Program-made: the position numbers and the translations under genes | The notes under the pieces: generated by a model | What the model was told of the DNA's origin: nothing | Database searches by the model: none | Seen by the model: only the letters and a program-made list of their open reading frames with translations | Part shown: piece by piece, positions 63,171 to 64,000 of the stretch | Layout of the letters: every line of letters begins with the position of its first letter | Position numbering within the stretch: the stretch's first letter is position 1 | Assembly: GCA_014800945.1 (NCBI GenBank) | Contig: JAAVFD010000023.1 | Location: 62,001-126,000 of the forward strand | DNA length: 64,000 nt | Reading direction: 5' to 3' | DNA from: Barnesiella sp. | GTDB taxonomy: Bacteria; Bacteroidota; Bacteroidia; Bacteroidales; Muribaculaceae

Positions 63171-64000
63171 ACTGCTTCCTCCGGTGTCACGAGGGTCTGT
63201 GTCCCTTCTGTCATATCTTTCAGGGTCATCATTCCTTTAGCCATTTCTTCCTCTCCCACAAGAGCAACAAATGGAATACAGCGTGAATTAGCGTAGGTCA
63301 TCTGCTTCTTCATCTTTGCTGCATCCGGATATATCTCACATGGAATGCCTTCTGAACGAAGTTCTTTCAGCATCCTCATGGCTGCAATCGCTTCTTTTTC
63401 ACCAAAATTTGAAAACATAACAGACGGAGCTGAAGTCACGGTGTCGGGGAACAGATTAAGGGCGGTGAGAACATCATATATTCGGTCAGCTCCGAAGGAT
63501 ATACCCACACCACTCAGTCCAGGCATACCGAATACGCCTGTCAGGTTGTCATATCTGCCTCCACCTGAAATGCTGCCTATTTCAACATCAAGGGCTTTGA
63601 CTTCAAGAATTGTGCCTGTGTAGTAATTCAGTCCTCTGGCAAGCGAAACATCCAGATCAATCTCGGCTTTTGTTTCAAGTTGTGTCGTTGCACTGATTAG
63701 AGTTTCAAGTTCTGCAATTCCAAGGAGTCCTGTTTCGCTGTTAGAAAGTAGTGATTTAAGTTGATTTAGTCGCTCCTCCGGAGTTCCTTTAATGTCAAGA
63801 ACAGGTACCAGCTTCTCAATCGCCTCTTGAGAAAGTCCTCTTTGGGCAAGATCCACTTTCACATTTTCAATACCGATTTTGTCTATTTTATCTATGGCAA
63901 CAGTAATGTCGGTCAATCTCTCGGGTTCTCCGATAATCTCAGCAATTCCGGCAAGTACTTTTCTATTGTTAAGTTTAATCACTACTCTTATGCCGAGTTT
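63149..64000 (-). CDS. hisS: histidyl-tRNA synthetase, C-terminal part (cut by window edge)
   Basis: The frame is open to the window edge (K-L-G-I-R-V upstream of the GTG at 63982), so this is the 3' part of a larger gene. About 283 of roughly 450 residues are visible. Class II motif and HisS-specific segments are present: INNR-type LNNRKVL near the left edge, ARGLNYYTGTI (His A motif), SGGGRYDNL and GISFGADRIYDVL (motif 3). The C-terminal anticodon-binding domain (from about VTSAPSVMFSNFG) ends EEAVKIIKRK. Confidence 0.95.
   Translation of the reverse strand, partial: KLGIRVVIKLNNRKVLAGIAEIIGEPERLTDITVAIDKIDKIGIENVKVDLAQRGLSQEAIEKLVPVLDIKGTPEERLNQLKSLLSNSETGLLGIAELETLISATTQLETKAEIDLDVSLARGLNYYTGTILEVKALDVEIGSISGGGRYDNLTGVFGMPGLSGVGISFGADRIYDVLTALNLFPDTVTSAPSVMFSNFGEKEAIAAMRMLKELRSEGIPCEIYPDAAKMKKQMTYANSRCIPFVALVGEEEMAKGMMTLKDMTEGTQTLVTPEEAVKIIKRK

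Noticed and set aside
1-64000. CRISPR arrays, insertion sequences, rRNA and integrase/attachment sites
   Set aside because: No regularly spaced repeats, transposase or integrase genes, terminal inverted repeats or rRNA sequence were found on reading both strands.

Overview
The window looks like a chromosomal piece of a Bacteroidota genome, order Bacteroidales. The evidence is a complete nqrA-F operon, a TonB/ExbB/ExbD/ExbD cluster, a type IX secretion sortase (PorU), RprX/RprY-like two-component genes, the recN / DUF4835 / coaBC / exonuclease / dnaN gene order, and promoters of the phylum-specific form TTTG-N19-20-TAnnTTTG instead of -35/-10 boxes, with no Shine-Dalgarno sequences. Muribaculaceae is a plausible family, but that is inference. 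There is one tRNA (Cys), no rRNA, no insertion sequence and no CRISPR array.

Layout. 1-5.8 kb: recN to dnaN operon, minus strand, with its own promoter. 5.8-8 kb: tRNA-Cys, an ECF sigma factor with two small membrane-protein partners, and a DUF4250 gene. 8-10.3 kb: lipoprotein, polyprenyl synthetase and TatD nuclease, plus strand. 10.3-16.1 kb: nqr operon (Na+-translocating NADH:quinone reductase). 16.3-19.7 kb: exbB-exbD-exbD-tonB, divergent from nqr. 19.9-22.7 kb: dnaJ, grpE, ispE. 22.7-31.4 kb: dnaB, a leucine-rich-repeat protein, lepA, nhaA and rprXY. 31.5-34.9 kb: porU. 35-36.9 kb: an AT-rich accessory patch with a small chaperone-like/membrane protein pair, a gene-free stretch that folds into several perfect hairpins behind a good promoter (a candidate structured RNA), and a lipoprotein. 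37.1-46.4 kb: surface-sugar region with dTDP-rhamnose genes rmlA/C/D/B, an Fdt-type aminosugar pair, a flippase, and a broken C10 (streptopain-like) protease gene. 46.4-50.1 kb: acyl-CoA dehydrogenase with its electron-transfer flavoprotein. 50.1-58.9 kb: a purine-themed minus-strand run fur-purA-DUF1015-(membrane protein)-purL-purF. 59-63.1 kb: aromatic amino acid operon pheA-aminotransferase-DAHP synthase/chorismate mutase-tyrA. 63.1 kb to the edge: 3' part of hisS.

The most interesting element is in front of pheA. A promoter is followed by an unlisted 24-codon leader peptide (62976-63050, minus) whose middle is almost entirely Phe and Tyr codons. An intrinsic terminator comes next (62905-62941), and a 9-nt copy of the terminator's 3' arm is embedded in the last leader codons (62986-62994). 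These are the parts of a ribosome-stalling transcription attenuator that senses charged tRNA-Phe/tRNA-Tyr and controls the Phe/Tyr operon.

Other points worth a look are the candidate RNA at 36.1-36.4 kb, a PurF whose glutaminase nucleophile Cys is Gly, the frameshifted and active-site-less C10 protease, a duplicated-cupin FdtA, and a DnaJ lacking one of eight zinc-binding cysteines.
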